Below, piece after piece: positions 43,196-52,863 of a stretch of 64,000 nucleotides of DNA. The stretch is from an uncultured bacterium (GTDB lineage Bacteria; Patescibacteriota; Gracilibacteria; Absconditabacterales; Absconditicoccaceae). How positions within the stretch are numbered: the stretch's first letter is position 1; each line of letters begins with the position of its first letter. The notes beneath the pieces were generated by a model. That model was given only the letters and a program-made list of their open reading frames with translations, had not been told where the DNA came from and made no database searches. The stretch is taken from NCBI GenBank assembly GCA_946408385.1, contig CAMJSB010000005.1:22435-86434 (forward strand). The letters are read 5' to 3'. Position numbers and translations under genes: made by a program.

Positions 43196-44083
43196 TTATT
43201 CAACTTTTTTTAGATTTTCAACAAAAGATATTATTTTTTCTTTCACATGTTTTGCTTTTGATCTTTTTTCTACGAATCAGATTCGAATATTAGCTTTTCA
43301 ATCTCAGTCGTATCTGTAATCTATTTTATATTTTACTCAAATATAACTTTTAAAATAATCTACATCTGAAGCTGATCTTAATGGGAATATGTCATCTAAA
43401 AATTTTTTCAGATTTTTTGAAAAATCTTCAAATGATATATTAAAATTTTTCGGCTCATAAATTATTGTCAGAGAATCTTTAGCAAAGTTATCTAGAGATA
43501 GATCAACTTTTACAATAGGATTATTCCACATTTGATAATTTGGAATTACGAAAGATTCTCAAGTATTTTCCCCAAAATCATTTTTACCAGACATTCATAC
43601 ATGGAGAAGCTTTAAATATAATATTTGTCATTGGATAGTATCTCAATTCACTTTTAATCTGATTGTATCTCAGACTTTGTAATTTCTTATAAGTAAAAAA
43701 TATGTAAATAAAGACACAGAAAAAGTCTGAAAAGTAATTAAGATTCATCATACTCATACTGCCCAAACAGCTCAGACGATTGTATCCTTTGTCAATAAAT
43801 ATACAAATATCAATAAAATTCATATGAAAGCTCAAAAAAAGTCTACATACTGAATTTTTTGGTAATATTTTACATAAAAATCTTTATTATCAGTATTTCA
43901 TGACCATTCATACGGTTCTATATATTTCTTTTTTAGGCGTTGCTTGAATATATTAGAAACAAATGATAATATTAATAAAATTAAGATTATTATAAAAATA
44001 AAAGGTTGTTCGTAGATAAATTTATAGATACTATTTCAAACATATTCGAATGAATTTAAGATTTGATTTCCTCGAGTTTCCAT
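43196..44083 (-). CDS. MscS-like mechanosensitive channel
   Basis: 295 residues. Helices at about 25-45, 82-100 and 102-130 are followed by the MscS beta-domain: NYKVGDTIRLKVNGDTIQGQ, LYLKLLHVGMSG and GESFVIPNYQMWNNPIVKV. The C-terminal domain (LRSASDVDYFKSYIG) has the usual mixed fold. Short MscS members open at membrane tension to release solutes. The pore helix is less Gly/Ala-rich than in E. coli MscS. It converges with the ABC-F gene 3 nt away and is downstream of tRNA-Trp on the same strand. Confidence 0.8.
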
Positions 44084-44106
44084 GAGATATATTAAAGCAA
44101 ATTAAA

Positions 44107-44127
44107 AAGGCTTTTTGGAGCCTTTAT
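44107..44127 (-). terminator. Intrinsic terminator of the rnpB-tRNA transcript
   Basis: AAAGGCT and AGCCTTT pair around TTTTGG; minus-strand downstream is T-rich (TTTTTAATTT). It lies about 30 nt past tRNA-Trp. Confidence 0.75.
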
Positions 44128-44157
44128 TTATTATTAAAATTAAATTTTTTCTAATTC

Positions 44158-44229
44158 AGGGCTGGCAAGAATCGAACTCGCGACGCGCGGCTTTGGAGAC
44201 CACCGCTCTACCTCTGAGCTACAGCCCTA
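44158..44229 (-). tRNA. trnW: tRNA-Trp (CCA)
   Basis: A complete cloverleaf: acceptor AGGGCTG/CAGCCCT with discriminator G, D-arm GCTCAGAGGTAGAGC, anticodon loop CTCCAAA (anticodon CCA), T-arm GCGAGTTCGATTCTTGC. The CCA end is not encoded. The anticodon reads only UGG, which agrees with UGA being assigned to glycine and not Trp. It begins 10 nt after the RNase P RNA on the same strand. Confidence 0.96.
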
Positions 44230-44238
44230 TTTTTAATC

Positions 44239-44568
44239 ATCCAACCAATAAGCCTGATTCTGTGTTTAAAGCACGATATATCTAGCAAAGAGCATCAGTC
44301 TTTGATCTCGCACTCCTCCTAAGAGGAAGCTTGCATTGGGAAGTGGTTTGCCCCTCGAATAGCAATCTGCTAAACTGAGTAGAAGTAAGTAATCTAAATT
44401 ACTATCTTCACGTTGCATCTTTCATGTGAATAAAATCACACTAGTTTACGTTTCTGTGGCACTTTCATTTGAGCTGTCGCTGTCCAGCATCCGTGAGATG
44501 CCTCCCATTTTTCAATGTCAGGACTTTCCTAATTTTGGTTATCCAAAACTTTGTGCTTTGATTGAACA
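44239..44568 (-). ncRNA. rnpB: RNase P RNA
   Basis: Universal elements are all visible on the minus strand: AGGAAAGTCC (CR-I), CTGGACAGCGACAG-type P3/P4 region, GCCACAGAAA, TAGCAG and the 3' end ACAGAATCAGGCTTATT. ATAACCAA near the 5' end pairs with TTGGTTGGAT at the 3' end to form P1. Length is about 305-330 nt, depending on the true 5' end. It cleaves 5' leaders of pre-tRNAs together with RnpA (36999). A promoter is at 44575-44602, and tRNA-Trp follows directly. Confidence 0.95.
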
Positions 44569-44574
44569 AAATGG

Positions 44575-44602
44575 ATTATATAGAAATTATATTTTTTTTC
44601 AA
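44575..44602 (-). promoter_or_regulatory. Sigma70-type promoter of rnpB
   Basis: On the minus strand TTGAAA (44602-44597), a 16-nt spacer and TATAAT (44580-44575), with a predicted start near 44568. Confidence 0.75.
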
Positions 44603-44646
44603 GTTTTATTGTTTTCTTGATCTATAAAAAAATAATTAAAAAAAAG

Positions 44647-44697
44647 GGTCAGATTAAAATTTTCTCTTATTTGATTTATGTTTATCTGACTCATTAG
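44647..44697. terminator. Long-loop terminator hairpin
   Basis: GGGTCAGAT and ATCTGACTC pair around a long AT-rich loop; minus strand continues into eight T. It probably ends the transcript that comes from the surface-protein gene. Confidence 0.6.
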
Positions 44698-44702
44698 ATT
44701 TG

Positions 44703-46802
44703 TTACTTTTCAGCACTTCTCATTAACATTATCATTACATATCATCTCAGTTCTTGTATATTTGGATCAAGCATGGTCATAATTTCTCCTTCTTTTAATT
44801 TTTGGAAGTGTGGAGTATAATATTCATCAGTTTTTTCATATATTCAGTCAGAAGTCTGATATAGCATTCTAGATAAGGCGGTACCAAATTCACTTCTAGG
44901 AACCAAATCAAAAGGTCTAAATTCATCAATATTAATTCACATTATTCATAGTTGATATGCTAGTGTCACAGCATTTCAAAATTCCTCATTTAATTCTGGA
45001 GTTACGTCTGGAAAAGCAGGAACTTCAATACTTGTATCAGGAGTTTTTCAAAGTACATTTATCGCATATTTTGATAGCATTTTTGCCATAGATATCCTAT
45101 CTAAAGGTCCAAACATATCAGCCTCTATAATAGTAGGCATAGTGGTAATCTTGTTTTTATAAGCAAATTTATAAGCATCGTGCATTTCAGGAGTTAATCC
45201 ATCAGATAATGTTTGCTGATTAGCAGGTAAATTTGGGTTATAGTTAACTACCTCAACTCAATCTAAGTCTCCATCATTATTTTCTGAATCAGAATTTGTG
45301 GTTTTATCAGGATTTTTATCATCAGCAGATCAATGAGTATCTGTTTGAGAATCGGTTGCTTTTGAGCCTCTTCATCTACCACCTCATCAACTGCTACCAC
45401 CACCAGAAGGCTTACTATTTTCTTCTCGAATAGGGCTAAACTCTAAGACAGCTCCATTTTCTGTAGTTAAATTTTTAACAGTAGCTCAATCTCCATAAGT
45501 ATTTCATTGTCCATCTTTCCATCATTTGAAAGTGTATCATTCTTTGGTGCTAGTGTTCGTTGGAAGAGTTGCTTCTTGGTCATAAGTGAATCCACCAGAC
45601 ATTATTTCAGTACCATTTTCATCCAAAAAGCTGATTGTATATTTATTTGGCTCTATCTTTCATGTGAGGGCTAGATTTCAGGTGATAGTTCCTTCTGATA
45701 CAGCTTCATCTAAATCAAATCCAGTTTCTACTCATTCATCATCAGCATACCATTCAAAGTGATATCCTGTAGCAAGATCTATCTCATTAGAAAGCCAATC
45801 GATAGCACCAAAAACTTGTCCAGAGGTGAGAGGTTCATCATTAGTGAATGATACTCATGTACTAATTACATTTTCGCCAGATAGGACATTAAGAGTTAAA
45901 GTTTTAGAGGTATCTCTATATACGCGTTCATTCTTAAAACAACGAACAGACATGGCAGTAGTACGATAATTATCATTTGCTAGATATGCAGCATTTTTAA
46001 TTAATCCTGTTTTTCCGTTTCGTAGCGTAAAACTCAAAGTATGTCACATACCAGAGAATGGAGTAGAAGACCAAAACTGACCTGCAATATTATAATAATA
46101 TGGTTCAATTTCTCACTCATCTCACCAATATAACGATGCAAAAGGCATAAACATATCATTCGAAAAATCTGCAGCTACATTAATACCTTCCTCCTGTAAA
46201 GTATCTGAGTTGATTAAAGCTCATGTTGGCAAATCAGCATTATATTTATGATTATACCACATTACGACAAATTCATCAATTTCTCATACACTTGGTATAT
46301 GCCATCACTCTGGACATGGTCATTGTCTACCTGTAATAGGATTGTCAGATTCTAACCCCCATCAATTTGTTTCGTCATCTCATGTTCATCATCGTAGATT
46401 GTCATTACGGACACTACTCCAATCTGAACACCATTTATTATAATTTGCACATCCTTTTATAAAAGTACCACTAGAATATGGATTTTCTGGTCAGTACGAT
46501 GATGCATCAACTTTAGTTGATGAAACAGTTATAGTCGCACTTGGCTCTGATGGAAATCCATAGTTATTTCACCACTGATAATAATATCAATATGATGCAG
46601 TAGAAGCTCATGTTCATCCTCATAGTTCAGTCGCTCATAAATTTTTGTCTTGAATAACTATTCCATAGCTACCATCAGCTGAATAAACTGTAACAGTTCA
46701 TGCATCCGCATCATGTTCAATCCAATCACTTTCCTGTGCAAAAGTGAGTCATCATACAGCAAATAGTGATATTGCTATCAGACTTAGTAAAACTTTTTTC
46801 AT
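44703..46802 (-). CDS. Modular surface protein: FISUMP-like domain, InlB-type repeat, SLH-like C-terminus
   Basis: 699 residues. Signal peptide (1-23, cut near TFAQ). Residues about 45-290 look like a FISUMP domain (IVIQDKNLGAT, YYYQWGN, CPEGWHIPSVGEI, FWSSTPF, MSVRCFKN). Then YTISFLDENGTEIMSGG and TSTKEGYTFKGWKDG form an InlB/Listeria-Bacteroides repeat (about 400-450). A Gly/Ser linker (SGGGSSGGGGRGRGS) leads to a C-terminal part with DMFGPLDRISMAKMLSKYAI and DEFRPFDLVPRSEFGTALS, which resemble S-layer homology motifs. I infer a wall- or S-layer-bound adhesin. Most linker glycines are UGA. Confidence 0.75.
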
Positions 46803-46862
46803 ATTAATATATGAGAATATAAAGTTAATTAAAATTTTATATTTCCGTTCAAATTTTGCAAA

Positions 46863-47009
46863 CTATTTTTTGTTTTTAGAAAACTTTTTACCTAAGAATT
46901 CAATCAATAACACAATTCCAATTCAAGTTAAAAAATAAATGATAGCTCATAAAATCTGATTACTATCTCATGTAATGGCTTCATATTTTCTTCATATATT
47001 TATAGACAT
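46863..47009 (-). CDS. Short fragmentary copy of the DUF368 C-terminus
   Basis: 48 residues with one hydrophobic helix. The part [20 protein letters not shown], then [11 protein letters not shown], is almost the same as the last 38 residues of the DUF368 protein at 48188 ([21 protein letters not shown] then FLGKKFSKK). Both copies are minus strand and 1.3 kb apart. ATG at 47009 is in frame. It is either a gene remnant after partial duplication or a free-standing one-helix protein. Similarity at nucleotide level is high, pointing to a recent event. Confidence 0.65.
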
Positions 47010-47150
47010 CTTTGTTCTTTTTAATATCTTGAGCTTGACTTTTATGTGTTTTTATGTAACTATATTATAGTATAATTTTATCTTGTATTTCTTTGTTTTA
47101 GATTATAACTTGTGTCCGATAATTATAATAAAGTTTTATATGATGTATAT

Positions 47151-48098
47151 ATGTGAATGGAAAAGCCTAATTTAATAAATAATAAAAAGAGAGACTCTTC
47201 ATTTATGAGACCAAATTATCAGGCTATGATATGAGATACTATAAATTGAAGAAGAGAAATAGTGTCTGAAGAACAACTAAGTCAAATGATTGATCAATGC
47301 GTCAATGAATGAGCAAATCTATATTGATTGAATGGTCGCTTGGAGCGTCAAATTATCAATCAGGCTTTTTATTCAAGAAAGTCAGATTTAGTAAAGTTTT
47401 GAGATTTATGACAAAATAAGGGAGAGTCTCATTTTAGAATGGGGATGCAACATAATCCACTAATGCCATTATACTTTCCAGAGATTAAATTAAACCCAAA
47501 TTTTTTGCACTCTCGTGTGGATTTTTACGCTACATTATATCATGAAATAGATCATGCATTGTATAATATAAAATATTATTTAAGTATATTTGAAAAGGCA
47601 AGGACTTTAGATGAATATGAAAATCTAATGAGAGAATGAATAGATAAAAGAAATAATAATGTCTTTATTTTTGAATTTTTTGCACGTATAAATACAGCAA
47701 ACGAATTGATGAGAAAAGCAGTTAGTTGGGATGAAGTTTGGAATTATTGACCATGAAAACCAAATTGGAGAGGATGAAATACAGAAAGAAAAAGAAGAAT
47801 TTATTGAGAAAGTATAATTTATGCTAGAAAATTTTTAGAAATGAATAATATGTTTTATAACATATTATTAAGATCCTTCTGAATTAATAAACATTGAAAG
47901 ACAAATTGTCAAATTGCAAATCCTTGAAATGAAATATTCCAAAAACGAGGAACTAAAATGCGTAACTTCTTTTTTAAATGCCAATTTGATGAAAATTGAG
48001 TTGAAAAAATGAAAAGAACTATAGATAACCACTATAATATCATAAAAAATGATAATAATATTTCTTTACAAGAATATATTAACAGATATTGCCAATAA
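47151..48098 (+). CDS. Putative zinc metalloprotease of unknown family (HEIDH)
   Basis: 315 residues, no signal peptide. Residues about 125-140 read DFYATLYHEIDHALYNIKYY, a HExxH zinc site in a long helix. FEFFARINTANELM follows some 40 residues later and may provide the acidic third ligand. The Cys at FFFKCQF and CQIAN are scattered. The C-terminal region is basic with many UGA glycines. No family recognised; it may be a domesticated toxin-type or minigluzincin-like peptidase. Two ATGs (47151 and 47157) are in frame; the first is used here. Confidence 0.6.
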
Positions 48099-48187
48099 TT
48101 GTAAAATAAAGGATAAGATATATCCATATAAGTAAATCGTTATAATTTATCATTCTTTTGAAATTAGGAAATTTTGAAGTCTGAATA

Positions 48188-49087
48188 CTATTTTTTGCTA
48201 AATTTTTTCCCAAGGAATTCAATTAATAACACAATTCCAATTCAAGCTAAAAAACAAACTATTGCTCAAAAAATTTGATGGTCTCCATTATATTGATTTG
48301 GTAAAATATTTTTTGCAGTTCATAAATTAACATCCAAAGTCTCTTTCCATGGCCAGATTTTATTCAAAGATCCAAGCATAAACCCAGTCAAAGAAGCCAG
48401 AGTTATCATTTTATAATGTTTGAATAACCAAGAAAGGACATTTGAAAATAGTACAATTCAGATTACAGCTCATGCTCAGAAAATGCATAATGTAGCGATG
48501 TCGAAATCTTTTACAGCCAGCATTATAGTTTTATACATTCATAGTAAGACGAGCATGAAGCTACCAGAAATTCCAGGCAAAATCATTGCGCAAATTGCTA
48601 TAGCTCCACAAATGAAAGTCCACCGCCAAGTAGAAGTGATGGAAAGGGGAGTATTAGTTGGAGCAGTTATGAAAAAAGCTAAAATTCAGAAAATTATCAA
48701 ACATAAAACAGTTTTCCAATTCCATTTCACTTGTTTTCCTAGGAATACTGCAGAAATCAGAATTAGTCCAACGAAAAATGACCAGATTAATATTGGATAA
48801 TTTTCCATAGCACTTGTTATTATGTTTGCAAAAAGCACTATGCTAGTTCAGATTCAAAGAATTAAGCATAATAAAAAGTTTCCATCGATATTTTTCCGGA
48901 AAGTTTTCCATTTTCATGTGAAAAATAATTTCAAATTTGGAACTATATTTTTGATAGCTTGAATTAGTCTTTCATAGATTCCAGTAATCACAGCAATTGT
49001 TCATCAGCTCACTCATGGAATTACATCACAGGCTCACATTAGTATACCTTTTAGATATATCAGAATTTTGTCTCGTATTTTGTTCAT
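48188..49087 (-). CDS. DUF368 membrane protein
   Basis: 299 residues with about eight helices. The DUF368 signature is present twice as internal repeats: GILMGACDVIPGVSGGTIAV (with GVSGGT) near the start and [20 protein letters not shown] in the middle. The family is now linked to undecaprenyl-phosphate flipping (UptA/PopT-type transporters), which recycles the lipid carrier for cell-wall synthesis; assignment of this role here is by family. Many glycines in the signatures are UGA. A short, near-identical copy of its C-terminus is at 46863. Confidence 0.88.
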
Positions 49088-49344
49088 TATATATGTTTTG
49101 ATTGTAAAGTTAGTGATAACTACAATAAGGTAATTTTGATTAAAATCAATTGATAGATTTATTAGATTAGAACTGTATTAAAAAAATTCACAGATTATTC
49201 TATATTTTTCACACTTTTAAAATTTATGTTATACTTGTGATAAATTATTTGTTATAGAAAGATAAAAAGTGTTCAAAAATTTGCAAAAACTTTTTATTCT
49301 GAATATAATAAATACAACTTTTATAATTTAGCAAAATATTCAAA
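49088..49344. other. Divergent intergenic region
   Basis: AT-rich region between divergent DUF368 and lytic transglycosylase genes. Apart from the promoter at 49281-49309 no structure was seen. Confidence 0.4.
49281..49309 (+). promoter_or_regulatory. Sigma70-type promoter
   Basis: TTGCAA (49281-49286), 17-nt spacer, TATAAT (49304-49309), 35 nt before the lytic transglycosylase start. The whole promoter resembles the one at 18804. Confidence 0.75.
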
Positions 49345-50919
49345 ATGACAAATAAAAGAAAAAAAGCTATTGATAAGGCTAAAGAATCATGAAAAAAGAC
49401 TCTAAAATGATGAAAAGAAATGTTAACTTGAGCAGTCGATGTAGTATGAGGAACTGCATGAGCATTGTGATATACTCTTTTATCAGCATTAGAAAAATGA
49501 GGTGAAATAGTTACAAAACCTGGTTGAGATAGTGAGTTAATTACACCAGATGAGCAGGAAAAGTTTGATAAAATGGCTGAGAAATATTCTAAAAAATCAA
49601 AAGAACATATAAATAAAGCTTGAAAGTACGGTACAAAGGCTCTTAAATGAATAAAAGAGATTGTTGAATGATTACTAAAAGCTTTATGATATGGAACAAA
49701 AGCTGGGTATCATTTGATTGATGCATGAGATAAAGCGATTGGAGAGCAGATAGAAAAGAAACAATTAAAAAAATGAAAAAAATCATGAAAAATTTGAAAA
49801 TTTTTTAGGGATAATGCTATAAAATTAGCTATAGCACTATCTGCACTGGGTTTTTGATGATATAAAGTTAATGAAACAGTGAGAGATAATAAACACTGAG
49901 ATAAAAAAGAGATTGTAATTAAAGATGAAGGTAAAAATGAAATTTGAAAATTGTCAGAGGCCGAACAAAGTGTTAAAGATTTTTTTGATTCACAGGATAT
50001 TATTAAGGATTTTAGATCTTCATGAAAAGAATATGAGGATCATTGGGTAAAAAGATATTTGTGAGAAGGTGATGGTTGGAAAAATGGATTTTTGTATGGT
50101 GGGACGAGAGGTGTTTTAGAATGAATGTGTAGAATGATCAAAGCTTGACACTTAAAAATGGTACTAGAAAAAGCAGATGCAGCATGAGTACCTAGACAAT
50201 GTGTCTTTTTGGCGTTGGCTGAATCATGTTGGAAGGCATGAGCTAATTCTGGGCAGGCGAGATGATATTGGCAATTTACTGAAGGTACGGCTATAAGTTA
50301 TGGATTGATTGTTGACTGAAAGGATTATCGTTCAGATCCAGAAAAAAGTACAGATGCGGCCATGGAACATTTAAAAGATAATTATGAAAGAGTTTGTAGG
50401 TATGCTAAGGAACTTTGATATAGTATAACGGAAAGTGATAAATGGATTTTTGCATTTTATATGTTTAATTGAAGTCCTGGATTGGTAAAATCGTGAATGA
50501 AAGCATGTAAATGAGATGTTAATGAATATTCAAAGAAGTTAGAAAAATTAGCAGAGAAAAATGGAGGATATATAATGATAGGGAAAGAAAGGAAAAGGGT
50601 TGATGCTCCACAAAATGCTAATTATGTTCCTCGTATTTTAGCAATACAAGATGTGTTGCAGCAAATATTTGAGGAATATTGATATAATGTCCAAAAAATC
50701 GAAGTCGATTGTTTGAAACAAAAAATTAAAAAAACATCAGCTGATTTGATGTATGAGGATTATGTAAAAAAAGGAGAAAGTTTAACTAAAAAAGAAAAAG
50801 TTAATAAATTAAAAGAAATTAAAGAAAAATACAAAGAAGAACATGATGCAAAATTGATATCTGATTCTTACTATAATTGAGCAATGCATATTATAGATGA
50901 TGAAATGGAAAGTTATTAA
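49345..50919 (+). CDS. Lytic transglycosylase-domain protein (SLT/MltD-like)
   Basis: 524 residues. A Lys/Gly-rich N-terminus (about 1-150) and one hydrophobic helix (about 155-175) precede the catalytic domain: QCVFLALAESCWKAGANS (catalytic Glu near 292), ARGYWQFTEGTAISYGL, WIFAFYMFNGSPGLV and NYVPRILAIQ. This is the GH23 transglycosylase pattern, which cleaves the glycan strands of peptidoglycan. The C-terminus is a long charged helix region (KKGESLTKKEKVNKLKEIKE). UGA is the main Gly codon. It is convergent with the NlpC/P60-like gene. Confidence 0.82.
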
Positions 50920-50939
50920 AAATATAGTAGTGATTACTG

Positions 50940-51794
50940 CTATGCTACACCTCACTTATATCTTAGAATATATTTTGGATTTCGATAACTAAGTGAAGAT
51001 TTGACACTTCTTACTGATATTTCTTCTCAACCACTATCTCAGGCTTTTTTATCCTTATTGGAATGTGCTCATGCAATTTTATCTTCGGATATGCACATTT
51101 CGGTATGTTTTTTTGGATCAAGTAATATGTCTCATGGTTTGAGCTTTTCACTTTTGTTAAAAGTTATACATTCAAATCATTTATCTTCAAACTGTTTTAA
51201 CATAGGACTACATCATCATGATGGTGGTACGTCAATTCATGCTTGTATAAAACAATGGCGAACAAAACTTTGGCAGTCAAATCATTTTCTACCATTCTTA
51301 TTCCCAGTTCCTCATAATTCATATCAATAGCTATTATCCTCAGCAATTTTCATTGCTGTTTGTATGGCAGATTCGATAACTCAACTATTAGATTCTACTT
51401 TTGATTCAGTAGTTTTATTATTTAAAGAATCAGCTTCGTATTTGAGAGATTCTTTACTCTGAATTTTACTTGAGCTGAATGAATTATTAGTATCTGAATT
51501 ATGATTTCACTGTTTAAGTTCGCTAAGAAATTTTTTAAAATCAGGGAAATAAGAACAAGAGAGAGATAACTTCAAATCCAAAAGTTTTAATTTTACAGAC
51601 TCTCCCAAACTTAGCTCCTCTTTCATAGCTAATTCAGCATATTTTAGTAAACCAGCATCATTTCTTACCCATTCAGTCAAAAATCAATCCTTGATTTCTT
51701 TATCTAAGGATGATAAATCAGCAACTGTATTTCATGTCAGTTGCTCTTTTTCTTGTATGTAATTTTTTATTTTAGACTCTTTTTCCAATTCCAT
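50940..51794 (-). CDS. NlpC/P60-like peptidase
   Basis: 284 residues. A soluble N-terminal region (about 1-145, charged helices) is followed by a papain-like NlpC/P60 core: KGFDCQSFVRHCFIQAGIDV with the nucleophilic Cys (about 173), LKPGDILLDPK and KHTEMCISEDK with His (about 227), then SLSYRNPKYILRY. Such enzymes cleave peptide stems of peptidoglycan. No signal peptide was seen, so export route is unclear. It sits between a transglycosylase and a DUF1846-like gene, with a 29-nt gap to the latter. Confidence 0.78.
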
Positions 51795-51823
51795 TTTATT
51801 ATGTTTAAGAGAATAAAATAGAA

Positions 51824-52774
51824 TTAAATTTTATCCTTTAAATCAACAAATTTTTCTTGAAGAGTAGGAGAATCTGCTTTTTCAATTTCTTCTTGCAAAA
51901 CTTTTGAAAGATTAATGATATCTTCATCATCAAATTCAATCTTTCAAACTGTATAATCTTCAATCTTTGCTGGGATCTTAACTCCTAAAGATTCATTAAA
52001 CTTTTTTAAGAACTTAAATTTTTCTTCAGATTTTTCTATTACATTACGATTTTCAATAATATCATCCAATTGATATTCATGCAATGCGCAGATATCCAAA
52101 GTCTGAGCCGCAATATTTCTTGGAGCATTTTTATCCAGACTGTAATCAGGAATTGGATCGAGTTTTGCATAATCTGAGTTAATTCAGATTTCTTTATCTT
52201 GATAAATCTGAGCAGCAGCTGTAGTTAATTTTCCAGATTCAGGAGTCAATCCACAGACTAAAATCAGCTTTTTACTTGTTGGAATGTGATCATCATTACC
52301 AAATCAATCCTCACTTAATAAGCGAGACATTGGAGTTTCATATGCTCTAACTTTATATTTTTCCCAAACTCTATATCACTGTTTCTGAAAATAAGTTTCA
52401 AAACTGAAAATCAAATCGTACATATTTTCTACATCGATTCCGTTAATTACTACATGTGGTTTTGTTCCATATTGGTTTTCAATCTTTTTTAGATATATCA
52501 CCAAGAAATCTTTAAATTCTTTTCCACCAGGTCGCTCTTTATATTCATTCAAAATATCTTCCGCTCTTACGCAGAAGAAAATTTCCATTTCATACTTAAA
52601 ATGAGAGAAAACTCTTTTCCATAAATCAGCAGGAAATCCGTTGATAATGCGAGAAAAAGCTGATTGGTCTATACAGTTTCCAACCACTTCCAAATATAAT
52701 TTATTTACATTTGAGAGCTTATCCTCAATCTCTTTGATTATTTGTGTTTGATATTCTGAAACGTTAAATCACAT
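51824..52774 (-). CDS. DUF1846-like protein (UPF0371-related)
   Basis: 316 residues. SEDGFGNDDHIPTSKKLILV, then CGLTPESGKLTTAAAQIYQD and SDYAKLDPIPDYSLD, parallels the DUF1846 core (GYGKNDYIETSRPLVVV, PGPGSGKMATCLSQLYH, AKFETFPIWNL). The N-terminal LYLEVVGNCIDQSAFSRIIN and MEIFFCVRAEDIL also match by position. The family is P-loop-like with unknown reaction. The usual length is about 500, so the C-terminal third is missing. The start is ATG-TGA, so residue 2 is UGA-coded Gly. Confidence 0.68.
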
Positions 52775-52863
52775 GTTTTTGTTTTTGTAAGAATAAAAAT
52801 CCCTTTATTCAAGTATACACGAAAACATACTTTTTGTCAAAAAAATGAGGACTATTTATATTG

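Noticed and set aside
48420-48800. Plus-strand 126-codon frame over DUF368
   Set aside because: Antisense shadow; DUF368 signatures are on the minus strand.
51001-51330. Plus-strand 109-codon frame over the NlpC/P60-like gene
   Set aside because: Antisense shadow; Ser/His-rich translation results from complementing UGA-rich codons.
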